NCBI RefSeq assembly: GCF_030159895.1
Contig: NZ_BSNI01000002.1
Coordinates: 808,039-872,038, forward strand
Length of the DNA: 64,000 nucleotides
DNA from: Maritalea porphyrae
GTDB lineage: Bacteria > Pseudomonadota > Alphaproteobacteria > Rhizobiales > Devosiaceae
Reading direction: 5' to 3'
Shown here: one piece after another, positions 9,304 through 18,935 of the stretch
Numbering within the stretch: the stretch's first letter is position 1
How the letters are laid out: each line of letters begins with the position of its first letter
Program-made: the position numbers and the translations under genes
The notes under the pieces: generated by a model
Told to the model about the DNA's origin: nothing
The model's database searches: none
Seen by the model: only the letters and a program-made list of their open reading frames with translations

Positions 9304-10812
9304 TTAGCTTGCGTGCGATTGAAATTCTGCTGGTGCGTCGTCATGCGTCACCCGATCTTCGGCAAATGTTGCACGACTACCGCCTTGGCGCTTTGAGTGA
9401 TACATTGCCTCATCGGCGCGCCGCATCACATCTGGCGCGGTCCTGCCATCCTTTGGCGCATTTGCAATGCCAATTGAGCAGCCAACGCTTAGTTCCCCAT
9501 AAGGTGTTGAGATTGGCCAAGACGAAAGGTCGACCAGCTCTTGCGCAAGTTGCTGGGTGATGTTGCGCCCAAAATTTTGTTTCAAAAGGACCATAAATTC
9601 ATCGCCACCGACACGCGCAACAGTGCCGAATTCGCCAACGGCTTCTTGGTAACGTTTGGCAATTTCAACCAAAATCATATCGCCGGCGGCATGTCCGAAA
9701 TTGTCGTTGAGGGGCTTGAACTTGTCCAAATCAATGGTCAAAAGCGTAAACGGTTTCGCATGGCAGTTCTTTGCCGCTTTGTCGATCATCTCATCAAATT
9801 TGGACCGATTTGCGAGGTTGGTTAGCCCGCAATGACGCGCCATGAATCTATTGCGTCGGTTGACCAAACCCAAAGTGGTCAAAACGCTTGCAAACTTGGT
9901 TGCGACCAAGATGGTCGATATCAAAATGATCAACAAAAGTGCGATCAGATAGGGCGTTGCGTCCTGCAAAATTGTAAGTTTCGGCGATGTCGCATCCCAT
10001 TCCAACAGGGCGGCAGCTGGCAAATTGCCGTTTGGCAGTAGCAATGAAGTTTTCCCCATTTCCGCATCTTGCAATGCGGCTGGATAAAGGTTTTGCATGC
10101 CAATTTGAGATGCGGTTTGCGAAAAGTACAAGTTTGGAATGGGAATTGCCGCAACCGATATGAAGGGATGCTCGGAATCGATGCGCATATAACTGGTCAT
10201 TGCCAAAATTGGCTGAGCGACGATCAAGTGCAGTTTGCCATCAAAGTACCTAAAGGCAAAAACCGTCATCGCCTTTTCATCATATAGGAAATGTGAAGGC
10301 ACAACATAGCCGTCTTGAGAAGGCGCCTTCATTTCATCGAACGTCTGATAAACGTCCTGCACCAAATCGTTGGCGGTTGTGATTAGTCGCTGAGCATACT
10401 TTATTCGGTCTTTGGGCGCACTCACGCTGAATTGAGTTTCTGCGTAAACCAAATTGCTCTCATCATCGATGATTGAGAATACAGAAAAAGGCTCACGCGC
10501 CATTTTTAGGCCGATTAACTTGTCGAACTCTCGCGCATCATTAAGTGGCTTTTTTGTTTCCAAAAACAGCTGATCAGATTTCACTATCCTTTGTTGGGCG
10601 GCGATGGCGTTGTCGGCAACTCGCTGCACGTCAAAGGCAACCAATTGCAGCTCGCGCGTTGTGCTGATGTCATTTGCCGCTTCACCCGCAAATTGCACAG
10701 TCAGGTAAACCGCACCCACAAATGCCGCCACGAATGCAAAACAGCCCAGCCATACATTGCGCACCAATCGCGCGGTATGCCCTCTGTTTTCTTTTTCGAT
10801 ATTCGCGGCCAT
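9304..10812 (-). CDS. Membrane diguanylate cyclase with periplasmic CHASE4-like sensor
   Basis: Synthesises cyclic di-GMP from GTP. The 502-residue protein has a first membrane helix (about 18-42), a periplasmic sensor of about 230 residues resembling CHASE4 (with the FSIIDDESNLVYAE stretch), a second membrane helix (about 288-308) and a C-terminal GGDEF domain. The active-site loop RVGGDEF is intact and the preceding DLDKFKPLNDNFGHAAGD is canonical. I see no RxxD inhibitory site in the expected place five residues before GGDEF, so product feedback may be absent. There is no EAL domain. The stop lies 11 bases from the convergent binding-protein gene, suggesting no shared operon. Confidence 0.93.
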   Translation of the reverse strand: MAANIEKENRGHTARLVRNVWLGCFAFVAAFVGAVYLTVQFAGEAANDISTTRELQLVAFDVQRVADNAIAAQQRIVKSDQLFLETKKPLNDAREFDKLIGLKMAREPFSVFSIIDDESNLVYAETQFSVSAPKDRIKYAQRLITTANDLVQDVYQTFDEMKAPSQDGYVVPSHFLYDEKAMTVFAFRYFDGKLHLIVAQPILAMTSYMRIDSEHPFISVAAIPIPNLYFSQTASQIGMQNLYPAALQDAEMGKTSLLLPNGNLPAAALLEWDATSPKLTILQDATPYLIALLLIILISTILVATKFASVLTTLGLVNRRNRFMARHCGLTNLANRSKFDEMIDKAAKNCHAKPFTLLTIDLDKFKPLNDNFGHAAGDMILVEIAKRYQEAVGEFGTVARVGGDEFMVLLKQNFGRNITQQLAQELVDLSSWPISTPYGELSVGCSIGIANAPKDGRTAPDVMRRADEAMYHSKRQGGSRATFAEDRVTHDDAPAEFQSHAS

Positions 10813-10888
10813 TCTTGAAATCCACTTTCAGCAAGTAGCGGATTATAGGGGAATGGCGCTTAAAGCTTTGCTAAATCGGCAGGTTTGT

Positions 10889-11461
10889 TTAGTGGCCTGC
10901 CAAAGGATGGGAGCTGACCCACAATTCAGTGGTTTCTTCTTCGCTTATGACTTTTGAGAAATGTTTGACGCTGGTGTCATGATGAATGCTGTCCCCAGCA
11001 ACCAACATGTGAACGGCATCACCCAAATGATATTCCAGCTCGCCAGAAATCAAATAGCAAAACACTTCGCCCTTGTGGTGCATATGTTCGGACACATGTC
11101 CGGGCGGGCGGTGGATGATACACGGATAGAACAAAGAACCTGAAAAGCCTGGCCCCAGTTTTTCGTACCAACGGCCAGCCTCGCCCAAGCTATAGCTTTG
11201 CCGATGTTCGGCTTTGGTGACCGCTTCAAAACTCTCTGACACGTTTAGCAATTGTTCAATGCTGGTGTTGAGAGACGTTGCAATGCGCATGAACGATGAC
11301 AAGGAGGGCGCGCATATGCCGCGTTCGACTTGTGAGATAAATCCAACCGTCAATTCTGTCTCTTGGGCCACTTGAACAAGTGTTTTGCTAAGAGCTTTGC
11401 GGCGGCGTCTGATCGAACTGCCGATCTGTTCGTTACTCGGTTCTGGTCGTTGTGCGTTCAA
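10889..11461 (-). CDS. XRE-family regulator with C-terminal cupin domain
   Basis: Repressor-type regulator of the HTH_3 plus Cupin_2 class (PuuR-like architecture), 190 residues from the start chosen here. The helix-turn-helix is IGSSIRRRRKALSKTLVQVAQ followed by TVGFISQVERG. The cupin (about residues 110-180) contains SEHMHHKGEVFCYLISGELEY. The frame is open to 11653 but the extra N-terminus resembles no family member and would cross the divergent promoter. A TTG at 11461 preceded by GGAAG at five bases gives the usual length, so I take it as the start. It faces a peptide ABC operon across a perfect palindrome and is its likely regulator. Confidence 0.85.
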   Translation of the reverse strand: MNAQRPEPSNEQIGSSIRRRRKALSKTLVQVAQETELTVGFISQVERGICAPSLSSFMRIATSLNTSIEQLLNVSESFEAVTKAEHRQSYSLGEAGRWYEKLGPGFSGSLFYPCIIHRPPGHVSEHMHHKGEVFCYLISGELEYHLGDAVHMLVAGDSIHHDTSVKHFSKVISEEETTELWVSSHPLAGH

Positions 11462-11558
11462 TTTTTCTTCCGATGATCCATTCGCAAAGCCCGACGCGCT
11501 GCATTCAGCGTGCAACTTGCACTGTGAAATCACATCGCGCAAGGGCTGTTGAATTTTT

Positions 11559-11576
11559 ACTAAAATAAATTTTAGT
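11559..11576. promoter_or_regulatory. Perfect AT-rich palindrome, candidate operator of the XRE-cupin regulator
   Basis: ACTAAAATAAATTTTAGT: two 8-base arms with a 2-base spacer, in the middle of the roughly 207-base divergent region between the regulator start (11461) and the peptide SBP start (11669). A palindrome this perfect between a repressor and its presumed target is a strong operator candidate. Binding itself is inferred. Confidence 0.72.
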
Positions 11577-11668
11577 TTGACTTCAAAGTTGGATAGTGCG
11601 TATTTTGATATTGGATACAATCTGCAATGCGTAACAACGCATCTCATCTGCAAGGGAGGAAATGCACG

Positions 11669-13246
11669 ATGAAAAAAATCCTTATGGCAACCGTGGCGGC
11701 TACAGCCTTGATGTCAGCGTTCCCAGCAATCGCGCTGGAGCGCGGTGGTTCGCTCACATTTGCCCGTTATGACGATTCGACGCTGATCGACCCGATTTAT
11801 GCGGATCGAAATCCCGATATTTGGATGGTCACTAACCTCTATGACACTTTGTTGCGCACCGAAGCCGATGGAAAAACCATCACCTCAGGCCTGGCTGCCA
11901 GCTACAAAGTGGCGGAAGATGGTCTGAGTGTTGAGCTAACACTTCGCGACGGCATCAAATTCTCTGATGGCTCAGCAATTGAGGGCAAAGACGTTGTTTT
12001 CTCACTCAATCGTGCGGCGAACCCAGATCTTAGCCCGTGGGCTGGGCTTCTCGCTTCAATCGATAACGTGACCTCTGAAGGTAACAAGGTCACCATCGGT
12101 CTGAAAAACTCTGACCCAACAATTGTGTTGATGTTGGCAACTTTTAACACAGCGATTGTTTCTGCTGATGCATTTGAATCAGCTGCCGGCGAAACAGATC
12201 AGGACAAAGCCAAAGCACTATCGATGGAAGGCTTTGTTGGTTCAGGTCCGTTTGTGATGAAAGCGCACCAGCGTGGTTCAATGATGCAATTCGCAGCGAA
12301 CTCTCATTATTGGCGTGAAGGTGAAGACGGCAAACCTCTACCATATATTGATGGCATCAACTTCCTTGTCATCCCAGACGATGCAACCCGCATTTTGAAG
12401 TTGCAGGCTGGCGAGGTTGACGCGGCAGAGTTTATTCCTTTTGCGCGCGTTTCTGAAATGCAAGCAGATGCCAACATCAATATGGAGTTGTTCCCATCAA
12501 CACGCATTATCTACTCACCAATTAACACGCGACCAGAGCGTGCGGATGGTAGCGCCAACCCATTGTCTGATCTCAAATTGCGCCAGGCATTAAACTATGC
12601 AACCAACAAAGATGCGCTGGTACAACTTGTCTTGCACGGCGCTGGAAAGCCGGTTAGCTCTGGCTTGATGGCATCGACCACGCAGCTTGCAACAGATAAT
12701 GGTCCGATCTATCAATATGATTTGGAAAAGGCCAAAGCGCTGGTTGCAGAAGCGGGAGCCGAAGGCACCGAGATCACCCTAACCACTCTCGCAGGTTCCG
12801 CAGATGACGGCATTATCCTAGCGGCGTTGCAACAGATGTGGTCAGACATCGGTATCAAGCTAAACGTCGAGCAAGTTGATGGCCCAACACGTGGCGCAAA
12901 GAACCGATCTGGTGATTTTGATATCCACACCTATGGTTGGGTGAACGACGTGAATGATCCGGCACAAGTTGCGGGCTGGCTTGGTTACAACCCGACGGCA
13001 AAAGCTGTTGGAACCGGCTGGAACAATGATGAGTTCAACAGTCTCTATGAAGCGTCAAATACCGAAATGGATCCTGCGAAACGTGCTGAACAATATGCAC
13101 GGATGCAGGAAATCTATGCGGCTGAAGCGCCATTATTGTTCATGTATGAAACCCCGTTTGCAGTTGCCTTGTCTCAAGACATTAAGGGCTATGTGCAAAC
13201 GCCATTGGGCAATAACGAGTTCGCGACAACTTGGATTGATCGCTAA
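11669..13246 (+). CDS. Peptide/opine ABC transporter substrate-binding protein (SBP_bac_5, DppA-like)
   Basis: Periplasmic binding protein of the dipeptide/oligopeptide/nickel class, 525 residues. A signal peptide MKKILMATVAATALMSAFPAIA is followed by LERGGSLTFARYDD. The SBP_bac_5 body includes DGLSVELTLRDGIKFSDG and a C-terminal FALATTW-like end. A strong AAGGGAGGA lies 8 bases before the ATG, which fixes the start despite an upstream in-frame ATG at 11627. First gene of an operon with two permeases, two ATPases and a proline aminopeptidase. Peptide specificity is suggested by the peptidase but not proved. Confidence 0.92.
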   Translation: MKKILMATVAATALMSAFPAIALERGGSLTFARYDDSTLIDPIYADRNPDIWMVTNLYDTLLRTEADGKTITSGLAASYKVAEDGLSVELTLRDGIKFSDGSAIEGKDVVFSLNRAANPDLSPWAGLLASIDNVTSEGNKVTIGLKNSDPTIVLMLATFNTAIVSADAFESAAGETDQDKAKALSMEGFVGSGPFVMKAHQRGSMMQFAANSHYWREGEDGKPLPYIDGINFLVIPDDATRILKLQAGEVDAAEFIPFARVSEMQADANINMELFPSTRIIYSPINTRPERADGSANPLSDLKLRQALNYATNKDALVQLVLHGAGKPVSSGLMASTTQLATDNGPIYQYDLEKAKALVAEAGAEGTEITLTTLAGSADDGIILAALQQMWSDIGIKLNVEQVDGPTRGAKNRSGDFDIHTYGWVNDVNDPAQVAGWLGYNPTAKAVGTGWNNDEFNSLYEASNTEMDPAKRAEQYARMQEIYAAEAPLLFMYETPFAVALSQDIKGYVQTPLGNNEFATTWIDR

Positions 13247-13269
13247 TAAATTACCCCTCGACTAACCCT

Positions 13270-13296
13270 CATGCGGGCGCTTTTAGCGTCCGCATG
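13270..13296 (+). promoter_or_regulatory. Intercistronic stem-loop after the peptide SBP gene
   Basis: CATGCGGGCGC, a TTTTA loop, then GCGTCCGCATG: an 11-base stem with one G-T pair, midway in the 74-base gap between SBP and first permease. No T-run follows, so it is more likely a transcript stabiliser than a terminator. The same arrangement is seen after the other two operon-leading SBP genes of the window. Confidence 0.7.
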
Positions 13297-13320
13297 AACC
13301 CCCATTGAGGACTTTTCTCT

Positions 13321-14262
13321 ATGTCGTCGCTTTCCTATTTCATTTCGCGACTTTTGCAGATCATTCCGACCTTTTTGATCGTGATGGTCATTATCTTTTT
13401 GCTTGTGCGCGCATTGCCAGGGGATCCAGCCATTGCAATGGCTGATGCCAAAGCAACCGCCGAACAACTTGAGCAAATCCGCGAACGTCTTGGCTTGCAT
13501 GAGCCGATTTGGGTTCAGTTCGCATATTTTGTGAAGAATGTTTTCACTGGCAACCTTGGCGACAGCATCTTGATGAAAGCGCCTGTTACCGAAGTCATAC
13601 TAGAAAGGTTGCCCGCTTCAGGATTTCTTGCCCTGTACGCCGTCTTGTTCTCTCTATTAATTGCAGGACCTCTGGCCTTTGTCGCTGCGCTAAATCGCAA
13701 TGGTTGGATTGATGTCGGTATTCGCTCAGTATTTCAAATTGGTCTATCGACCCCGGTTTTTTACATCGGTTTGCTGTTGCTTACCTTCTTGGCGGCGCAG
13801 ATGCGCTGGTTCCCTGTGGGTGGATATGGAACGACGTTTTGGGAGCACATGTATCATTTGCTTCTGCCAGCGCTCACCGTGGCGCTCTATACCTCTGCAA
13901 TCATCATGCGCAATCTGCGCTCGTCGGTCATCGAAGTGATGGATGCAGAATATGTGCAATTTGCAAGAGCCAAAGGCTTGCCCGAACATGTGATTTTGGG
14001 GCGCCACATTTTGCGCAATGCACTTATCTCAACAGTGACGCTGCTAGGTCTGTCCATTGGCAATTTGATGAGTGGCACATTGGTGACTGAAACCGTGTTT
14101 GCTGTGCCCGGTGTTGGACGTTTGATGCTCGACGCCATTTTTGCGCGCGACTACCCGCTCATCCAAGGTCTTACCCTAACATTTGCGGTTTTGGTTTCAC
14201 TGATCTTTTTGCTCACCGACATGATTCAAGCCATGCTTGATCCAAGATTGCGGGTGTCATGA
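13321..14262 (+). CDS. Peptide ABC transporter permease (DppB-like)
   Basis: First inner-membrane permease of the peptide importer, 313 residues with six predicted membrane helices. The N-terminal ISRLLQIIPTFLIVMVIIFLLVRALPGDP is the classic DppB/GsiC signature, and the EAA loop is YVQFARAKGLPEHVILGRHILRN. A GAGGA sits 9 bases before the ATG. The stop codon TGA overlaps the start of the next permease (ATGA), indicating coupled translation of the two membrane subunits. Confidence 0.94.
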   Translation: MSSLSYFISRLLQIIPTFLIVMVIIFLLVRALPGDPAIAMADAKATAEQLEQIRERLGLHEPIWVQFAYFVKNVFTGNLGDSILMKAPVTEVILERLPASGFLALYAVLFSLLIAGPLAFVAALNRNGWIDVGIRSVFQIGLSTPVFYIGLLLLTFLAAQMRWFPVGGYGTTFWEHMYHLLLPALTVALYTSAIIMRNLRSSVIEVMDAEYVQFARAKGLPEHVILGRHILRNALISTVTLLGLSIGNLMSGTLVTETVFAVPGVGRLMLDAIFARDYPLIQGLTLTFAVLVSLIFLLTDMIQAMLDPRLRVS

Positions 14263-15104
14263 TGACCAGTTCATTCTCCTTGCGCAAAAGCCAATTGTTT
14301 GTCTTGCTGCGTCCCGGTTTTCTTGTCGGGTTGGCCATTTTGCTCAGCTCAATTGCACTCGCGCTTTTCCCAAGCTTTTTTGCGCCATTTGATCCGAATG
14401 CGTTCAACTATTCAGCGCTGAAACAACCACCGTCCGCTGAACATTGGTTTGGCACAGACAATTTGGGCCGCGACACGTTTTCTCGTGTCATATGGGCCTA
14501 TTCCGTCAATATACAAATGGCGTTTGTTGCCACGATATTCGCACTGATAATCGGCGTAACTGTTGGTTCGCTAGTCGGTTACTATGGTGGCATAGCCGAC
14601 GCAATTTTTGGTCGCTGTGTGGACGCGATTATCACCTTTCCTTTCTTGGTGTTGGTGATTGCGGTTGTTGCCGTCTTGGGACCGGGTCTTACCAATATGT
14701 ACATTGCCATCACATTGGTCGGTTGGGTCTACTACGCACGTCTAATGCGCGCCGAAATCATGGGGCAGTTGGCCAATGATTATGCAGCGGCTGGCAAAGT
14801 GATGGGTTACTCAGATCGTCGCATTATTTTTCGGCATTTGCTGCCAAACGCCATTACGCCCGTAATTGTCTATTGGATGACCGATATGGCACTGGCCATT
14901 TTGCTTGGCTCATCGCTGGGCTATCTGGGCCTTGGCGCACAGCCGCCTCAAGCCGAATGGGGTGTACTCATCGCCGAGGGCCGAAACTTCATTACAACTG
15001 CATGGTGGCTAAGTCTGATGCCCGGCATTGCTATCGTTCTGACCGGGCTAGGGTTTTCACTGGTCGGCGACGGCATTGCCGATCTCATGCGGCCAAGGGG
15101 GTAG
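14259..15104 (+). CDS. Peptide ABC transporter permease (DppC-like)
   Basis: Second inner-membrane permease, 281 residues. The N-terminal membrane helix leads to the conserved SAEHWFGTDNLGRDTFSRVIW of DppC-family permeases. The transport core follows, with an EAA loop DYAAAGKVMGYSDRRIIFRHLLPN and the end LGLGAQPPQAEWGVLI. The start overlaps the dppB-like stop; a second ATG at 14262 would remove one residue. It pairs with the upstream permease to form the channel. Confidence 0.94.
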   Translation: MMTSSFSLRKSQLFVLLRPGFLVGLAILLSSIALALFPSFFAPFDPNAFNYSALKQPPSAEHWFGTDNLGRDTFSRVIWAYSVNIQMAFVATIFALIIGVTVGSLVGYYGGIADAIFGRCVDAIITFPFLVLVIAVVAVLGPGLTNMYIAITLVGWVYYARLMRAEIMGQLANDYAAAGKVMGYSDRRIIFRHLLPNAITPVIVYWMTDMALAILLGSSLGYLGLGAQPPQAEWGVLIAEGRNFITTAWWLSLMPGIAIVLTGLGFSLVGDGIADLMRPRG

Positions 15105-15109
15105 GGAAT

Positions 15110-16123
15110 ATGTTAGAAAATGCGCACATCACGAGCGCCCACCCCCGCATTCTTGACGTCAAAAACCTTTCGACAAGTTTTGACGTAGCGGGCAAACAGC
15201 TTAAGGCCGTCGACAATGTCAGTTTCCACCTTAATCAGGGTGAAGTGCTGGGTATTGTGGGTGAAAGCGGTTCGGGAAAGTCGATCACGCTAAGGTCGAT
15301 CATTGGTCTATCGCGCCGATACGGCGAAGTGACGGGAGAGGTGAATTGGCAAGGGGAAAACCTTGTCGCTATGCTTGAACGCGACTTGCGCAAGGTGCGC
15401 GGTAAAGACATCGCGATGATTTTCCAAGAACCTATGTCATCGCTTAATCCCTTGCTGACTGTCGGGCTGCAAATTGGCGAAAATCTCGTCGAACATACTA
15501 GCCTGGACAAACCGGGTCGTCGTCGCCGTTCCATCGAATTGTTGGAAATGGTGGGCATTCCCGATGCTGAAAATCGGCTGAATGACTACCCCCACCAGTT
15601 TTCCGGTGGCATGCGCCAACGGGTGATGATCGCCATCGCGCTTGCCTCCAATCCCAAGCTATTGTTGGCGGACGAACCGACAACTGCACTTGATGTCACC
15701 ATTCAAAAGCAAATCCTAAAACTGATTTTGGATTTGTCCAAAGACCTTGGCATGGCTGTGATTTTGGTTACCCACGATTTAGGTGTTGCTGCGCAAACAT
15801 GCGATCGCTTGGCGGTCATGTATGGTGGCAAATTGGTGGAAACAGGCGCAACGCGAGAGGTGCTGCGTGCGCCAAAGCATCGATATACAATGGGTTTGCT
15901 TCAGTCAGTTCCCGAAAATATCGAGCCGCGAACACCACTGTTTTCATTGCCCGGCACGCCGCCCAGTCTAATGAATTTGCCCCTTGGTTGTGCATTTGCA
16001 CCCCGATGTGCGCATAGCGTTGCTGACTGTGCGGAAAAGAAGCCACCTCTGATTGGCGAACAGCATCAAGTCGCTTGCTTTAACCCCACAAATTCTGGTG
16101 AAGCAACCAAGGGGGTGGCGTAA
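15110..16123 (+). CDS. Peptide ABC transporter ATP-binding protein (DppD-like)
   Basis: First cytoplasmic ATPase of the importer, 337 residues. Walker A is GESGSGKS (about residues 48-55), the signature FSGGMRQRV, Walker [13 protein letters not shown] and the switch [10 protein letters not shown]. The C-terminal oligopeptide-transporter extension carries the cysteine cluster that ligates an iron-sulfur centre in related Opp/Dpp ATPases ([14 protein letters not shown] and a later Cys). The ATG at 15110 follows GTAGGGA. An open frame upstream inside dppC was rejected. The stop overlaps the next start as TAATG. Confidence 0.93.
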   Translation: MLENAHITSAHPRILDVKNLSTSFDVAGKQLKAVDNVSFHLNQGEVLGIVGESGSGKSITLRSIIGLSRRYGEVTGEVNWQGENLVAMLERDLRKVRGKDIAMIFQEPMSSLNPLLTVGLQIGENLVEHTSLDKPGRRRRSIELLEMVGIPDAENRLNDYPHQFSGGMRQRVMIAIALASNPKLLLADEPTTALDVTIQKQILKLILDLSKDLGMAVILVTHDLGVAAQTCDRLAVMYGGKLVETGATREVLRAPKHRYTMGLLQSVPENIEPRTPLFSLPGTPPSLMNLPLGCAFAPRCAHSVADCAEKKPPLIGEQHQVACFNPTNSGEATKGVA

Positions 16124-17115
16124 TGAGTGAGCCTGTACTTCAAACCGAAAACCTGGTTTTACATTTCAAAAAAGATCGTTCCTTGCTCGACATGTTTTTG
16201 GCTAAATCTGCAAAGGCTGTCCAAGCCCTTAATGGGGTTTCACTCGCGCTGCAAAAAGGCGAAACGCTTGGCATTGTGGGTGAAAGCGGTTGCGGTAAAT
16301 CTACCTTGGCCCGCGCCATTGCCGGGCTTTATAAACCCCAGTCTGGCGACATTTCATTTCACGGTCGTTCAACCGCTTCGAACAAGGGGGCCGCGTTGCG
16401 CGAGTTTAACCGCCGCGTACAGATGATTTTTCAGGACCCTTATTCTTCACTCAATCCGCGCTTGCGGGTTGGGGACATGCTGCGTGAGGCGCTGACGGTT
16501 CACAATATGTGTCCGCCTGAAGCGGTGGGCGCTCGCATCGATGAACTTTTGGATTTGGTGCGACTACCTCGCGATGCGGCTGAGAAACTGCCGCACGAGT
16601 TTTCGGGTGGTCAACGTCAGCGCATCGCCATCGCGCGCGCATTGAGCGTGGAACCTGAAGTGCTGATCGCGGACGAATTGGTATCGGCACTTGATGTGTC
16701 AGTGCAGGCGCAGGTGGTAAATTTGCTACTCAGCTTACAAGATGAGTTGGGCTTAACGGTCTTGTTCGTTGCCCATGACTTGCGCTTGGTTCGGCATGTT
16801 TCCCATCGTGTGGCGGTAATTTATCTTGGTTCTGTCGTCGAGATTGGTGATGCCAAGGGCTTGTTTGCCAATCCAAAGCATCCCTATTCTCAAGCGCTAC
16901 TGAGCGCTGCGCCGTCCCTAAATCCGGACGAAAAAGGAAATGAGATTGTGCTTACTGGCGAACTGCCCAGTCCACTAAACATCCCTTCAGGCTGTGCATT
17001 CCATGGCCGCTGCCCAATTGCGCAGGACATCTGTCGCGAGCGAAAGCCAATACTTGAAGGTAATCCAAAATCCGGGCAAGTTGCCTGCCACCTGGTGGAA
17101 CCCACAGCAAACTAG
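16123..17115 (+). CDS. Peptide ABC transporter ATP-binding protein (DppF-like)
   Basis: Second ATPase, 330 residues, forming a heterodimer with the DppD-like protein. Walker A GESGCGKST, signature FSGGQRQRI, Walker B VLIADELVSALD and switch VAHDLRLVRH are all present. The Walker B region reads DELVSALD where DEPTSALD is most common, but the catalytic glutamate is retained. The C-terminus has the oligo_HPY cysteine motif CAFHGRCPIAQDIC. It starts within the preceding stop codon (TAATG). Confidence 0.93.
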   Translation: MSEPVLQTENLVLHFKKDRSLLDMFLAKSAKAVQALNGVSLALQKGETLGIVGESGCGKSTLARAIAGLYKPQSGDISFHGRSTASNKGAALREFNRRVQMIFQDPYSSLNPRLRVGDMLREALTVHNMCPPEAVGARIDELLDLVRLPRDAAEKLPHEFSGGQRQRIAIARALSVEPEVLIADELVSALDVSVQAQVVNLLLSLQDELGLTVLFVAHDLRLVRHVSHRVAVIYLGSVVEIGDAKGLFANPKHPYSQALLSAAPSLNPDEKGNEIVLTGELPSPLNIPSGCAFHGRCPIAQDICRERKPILEGNPKSGQVACHLVEPTAN

Positions 17116-17122
17116 GATCAAT

Positions 17123-18916
17123 ATGCTCAAACAATTTTCGTTGCAAAAAGAACGACTGGACGCCATTCGCGCCGCGCTGAAATCCAATGGCTTTGACGGG
17201 CTGATTGTTCCGCGATTTGACGCGCATATGGCAGAATATATTGCGCCATGCGACCGTCGGCTTGAATGGGCAACGGGTTTTTCAGGCTCGGCCGGCGTTG
17301 CACTGATCACGTTGGATCAAGCGATAATCTTTGTTGATGGCCGATATACAGTGCAAGTGCGCGAACAATGCCCTGAAGAGTTGTTCCAATATCGTCATTT
17401 GCATGATGAGCCGCTGGCTGCATGGTTTAGTGAAAGCACGGAGCGCAACAAATCCTATGCCTTTGACCCTATGCATATTCCGTTCACTTGGCACCGAGCT
17501 TTTCGCGAGGCTGTGCAAAAGTCGCATAACTTCTTGGTCGCCACTGAAGGCAATCTCATAGATCAATTGTGGGATGACCAGCCAGCACCTTCGGATGCGC
17601 AAGCCAGACCTTTTGGCGAAGCACTTTGTGGGGAACACTCCTTGGTGAAACGGCAACAGATTGCAGCCAAACTAAGTCAATCGGGCGCTGACATTCTGAT
17701 CGAAAATCAACCTGACAATATTGCGTGGTTGCTTAATATTCGAGGAGATGACATTGCCTACAACCCATTTGTCAATTCGTTCCTAACATTAGACAAAGAT
17801 GGTGAAGTCATTTGGTTTGTCGACCAGCAAAAAATTCCCCAAGATCGTTCCAGCTTCGAACTGGATGGTGTGAATTTTCGCGCACCTAGTGACTTTCTAA
17901 GCGCAGTCGAAACGGCCGCATCAAACGGCCAGCGCTTAAGCTGCGATCCAACAATGGTGCCCGTCGCCGTCAAGTTTGCCGCGCAAGCCTCGCCGAAAAT
18001 CGTGAAGCAATCTAGCCCGATCACCCTGGCCAAGGCGCAAAAAAATGAAATTGAGCTGCAAGGTATGCGCGAATGTCACGTTGCTGATGGTGTGGCTTGG
18101 GTGCAGTTGGGTCATTGGCTCGAAACCAATGTTGGTCCGCGGCAGGCGAGCGGAGAGCTGCTATCCGAACTTGAAGCGGCGCGACAAATTGAACGTTTCC
18201 GCGAAGAGCTGGATGGCTATGAACAGCTAAGCTTTGACGTGATTTCGGGTTCTGGTCCCAATGGTGCAATGTGCCACTATAAGGTCAACGAACGGTCCAA
18301 CCGGGCGATTGGGCAAAACGATGTCTATCTACACGATTCTGGCGGGCAGTTCATTAACGGCACGACTGATGCGACCCGCACATTCATTTTTCAGCAACAA
18401 GATGATGAGTTCTGTAAGAATTACACAGCCGTGCTCAAAGGCTTTATTGCGCTGGCACAAGTGCGCTTCCCCAAGAAAACTTATGGCCATCATCTTGATG
18501 CCATCGCCCGCGCACCGCTATGGGCGTTGCATAAAGACTATGATCATGGCACCGGCCACGGGGTTGGGCACAATCTTTCTGTGCACGAACAGCCGCAACG
18601 CATTGGCCGCGCCATCAACGAAGTCGAATTGGTGCCCGGCATGGTGTTGAGCAACGAACCAGGTTTCTACGTTGCTGGTGAATATGGCATCCGCATCGAA
18701 AATCTGTTTGAGATTGTCGAGGCAGGCGAAGGCTTTTTACGTTTTGAAACTTTGTCCATGATTCCCATTTCGACAAAACCTGTAGTGCGTGAAATGTTGA
18801 CCAACGGCGAGCTCAAATGGCTCAATAACTACCATGCGTTGGTGCGTGAAAAGCTCTCGCCAATTATCCCTAGTGACTTGACTGATTACTTGGAAGAGGT
18901 CACAGCCGCAATTTAG
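17123..18916 (+). CDS. Xaa-Pro aminopeptidase (M24B family, large form)
   Basis: Metallopeptidase that removes an N-terminal residue next to proline, probably cytoplasmic. The protein has 597 residues, matching the long three-domain aminopeptidase P form: two creatinase-like N-terminal domains (about 1-300) and the pita-bread catalytic domain. Visible metal-ligand regions are DSGGQFINGTTDATRTF (two Asp), GHGVGHNLSVHEQP (His), LSNEPGFY (Glu) and GIRIENLFE (Glu). The start was set at 17123 because the longer open frame would overlap the ATPase gene by over 120 bases. It is the last gene of the peptide operon, 7 bases after the ATPase, so imported proline-containing peptides are a likely substrate (inference). 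Confidence 0.92.
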   Translation: MLKQFSLQKERLDAIRAALKSNGFDGLIVPRFDAHMAEYIAPCDRRLEWATGFSGSAGVALITLDQAIIFVDGRYTVQVREQCPEELFQYRHLHDEPLAAWFSESTERNKSYAFDPMHIPFTWHRAFREAVQKSHNFLVATEGNLIDQLWDDQPAPSDAQARPFGEALCGEHSLVKRQQIAAKLSQSGADILIENQPDNIAWLLNIRGDDIAYNPFVNSFLTLDKDGEVIWFVDQQKIPQDRSSFELDGVNFRAPSDFLSAVETAASNGQRLSCDPTMVPVAVKFAAQASPKIVKQSSPITLAKAQKNEIELQGMRECHVADGVAWVQLGHWLETNVGPRQASGELLSELEAARQIERFREELDGYEQLSFDVISGSGPNGAMCHYKVNERSNRAIGQNDVYLHDSGGQFINGTTDATRTFIFQQQDDEFCKNYTAVLKGFIALAQVRFPKKTYGHHLDAIARAPLWALHKDYDHGTGHGVGHNLSVHEQPQRIGRAINEVELVPGMVLSNEPGFYVAGEYGIRIENLFEIVEAGEGFLRFETLSMIPISTKPVVREMLTNGELKWLNNYHALVREKLSPIIPSDLTDYLEEVTAAI

Positions 18917-18935
18917 GTCCAAGTAGAGCGAAGTT

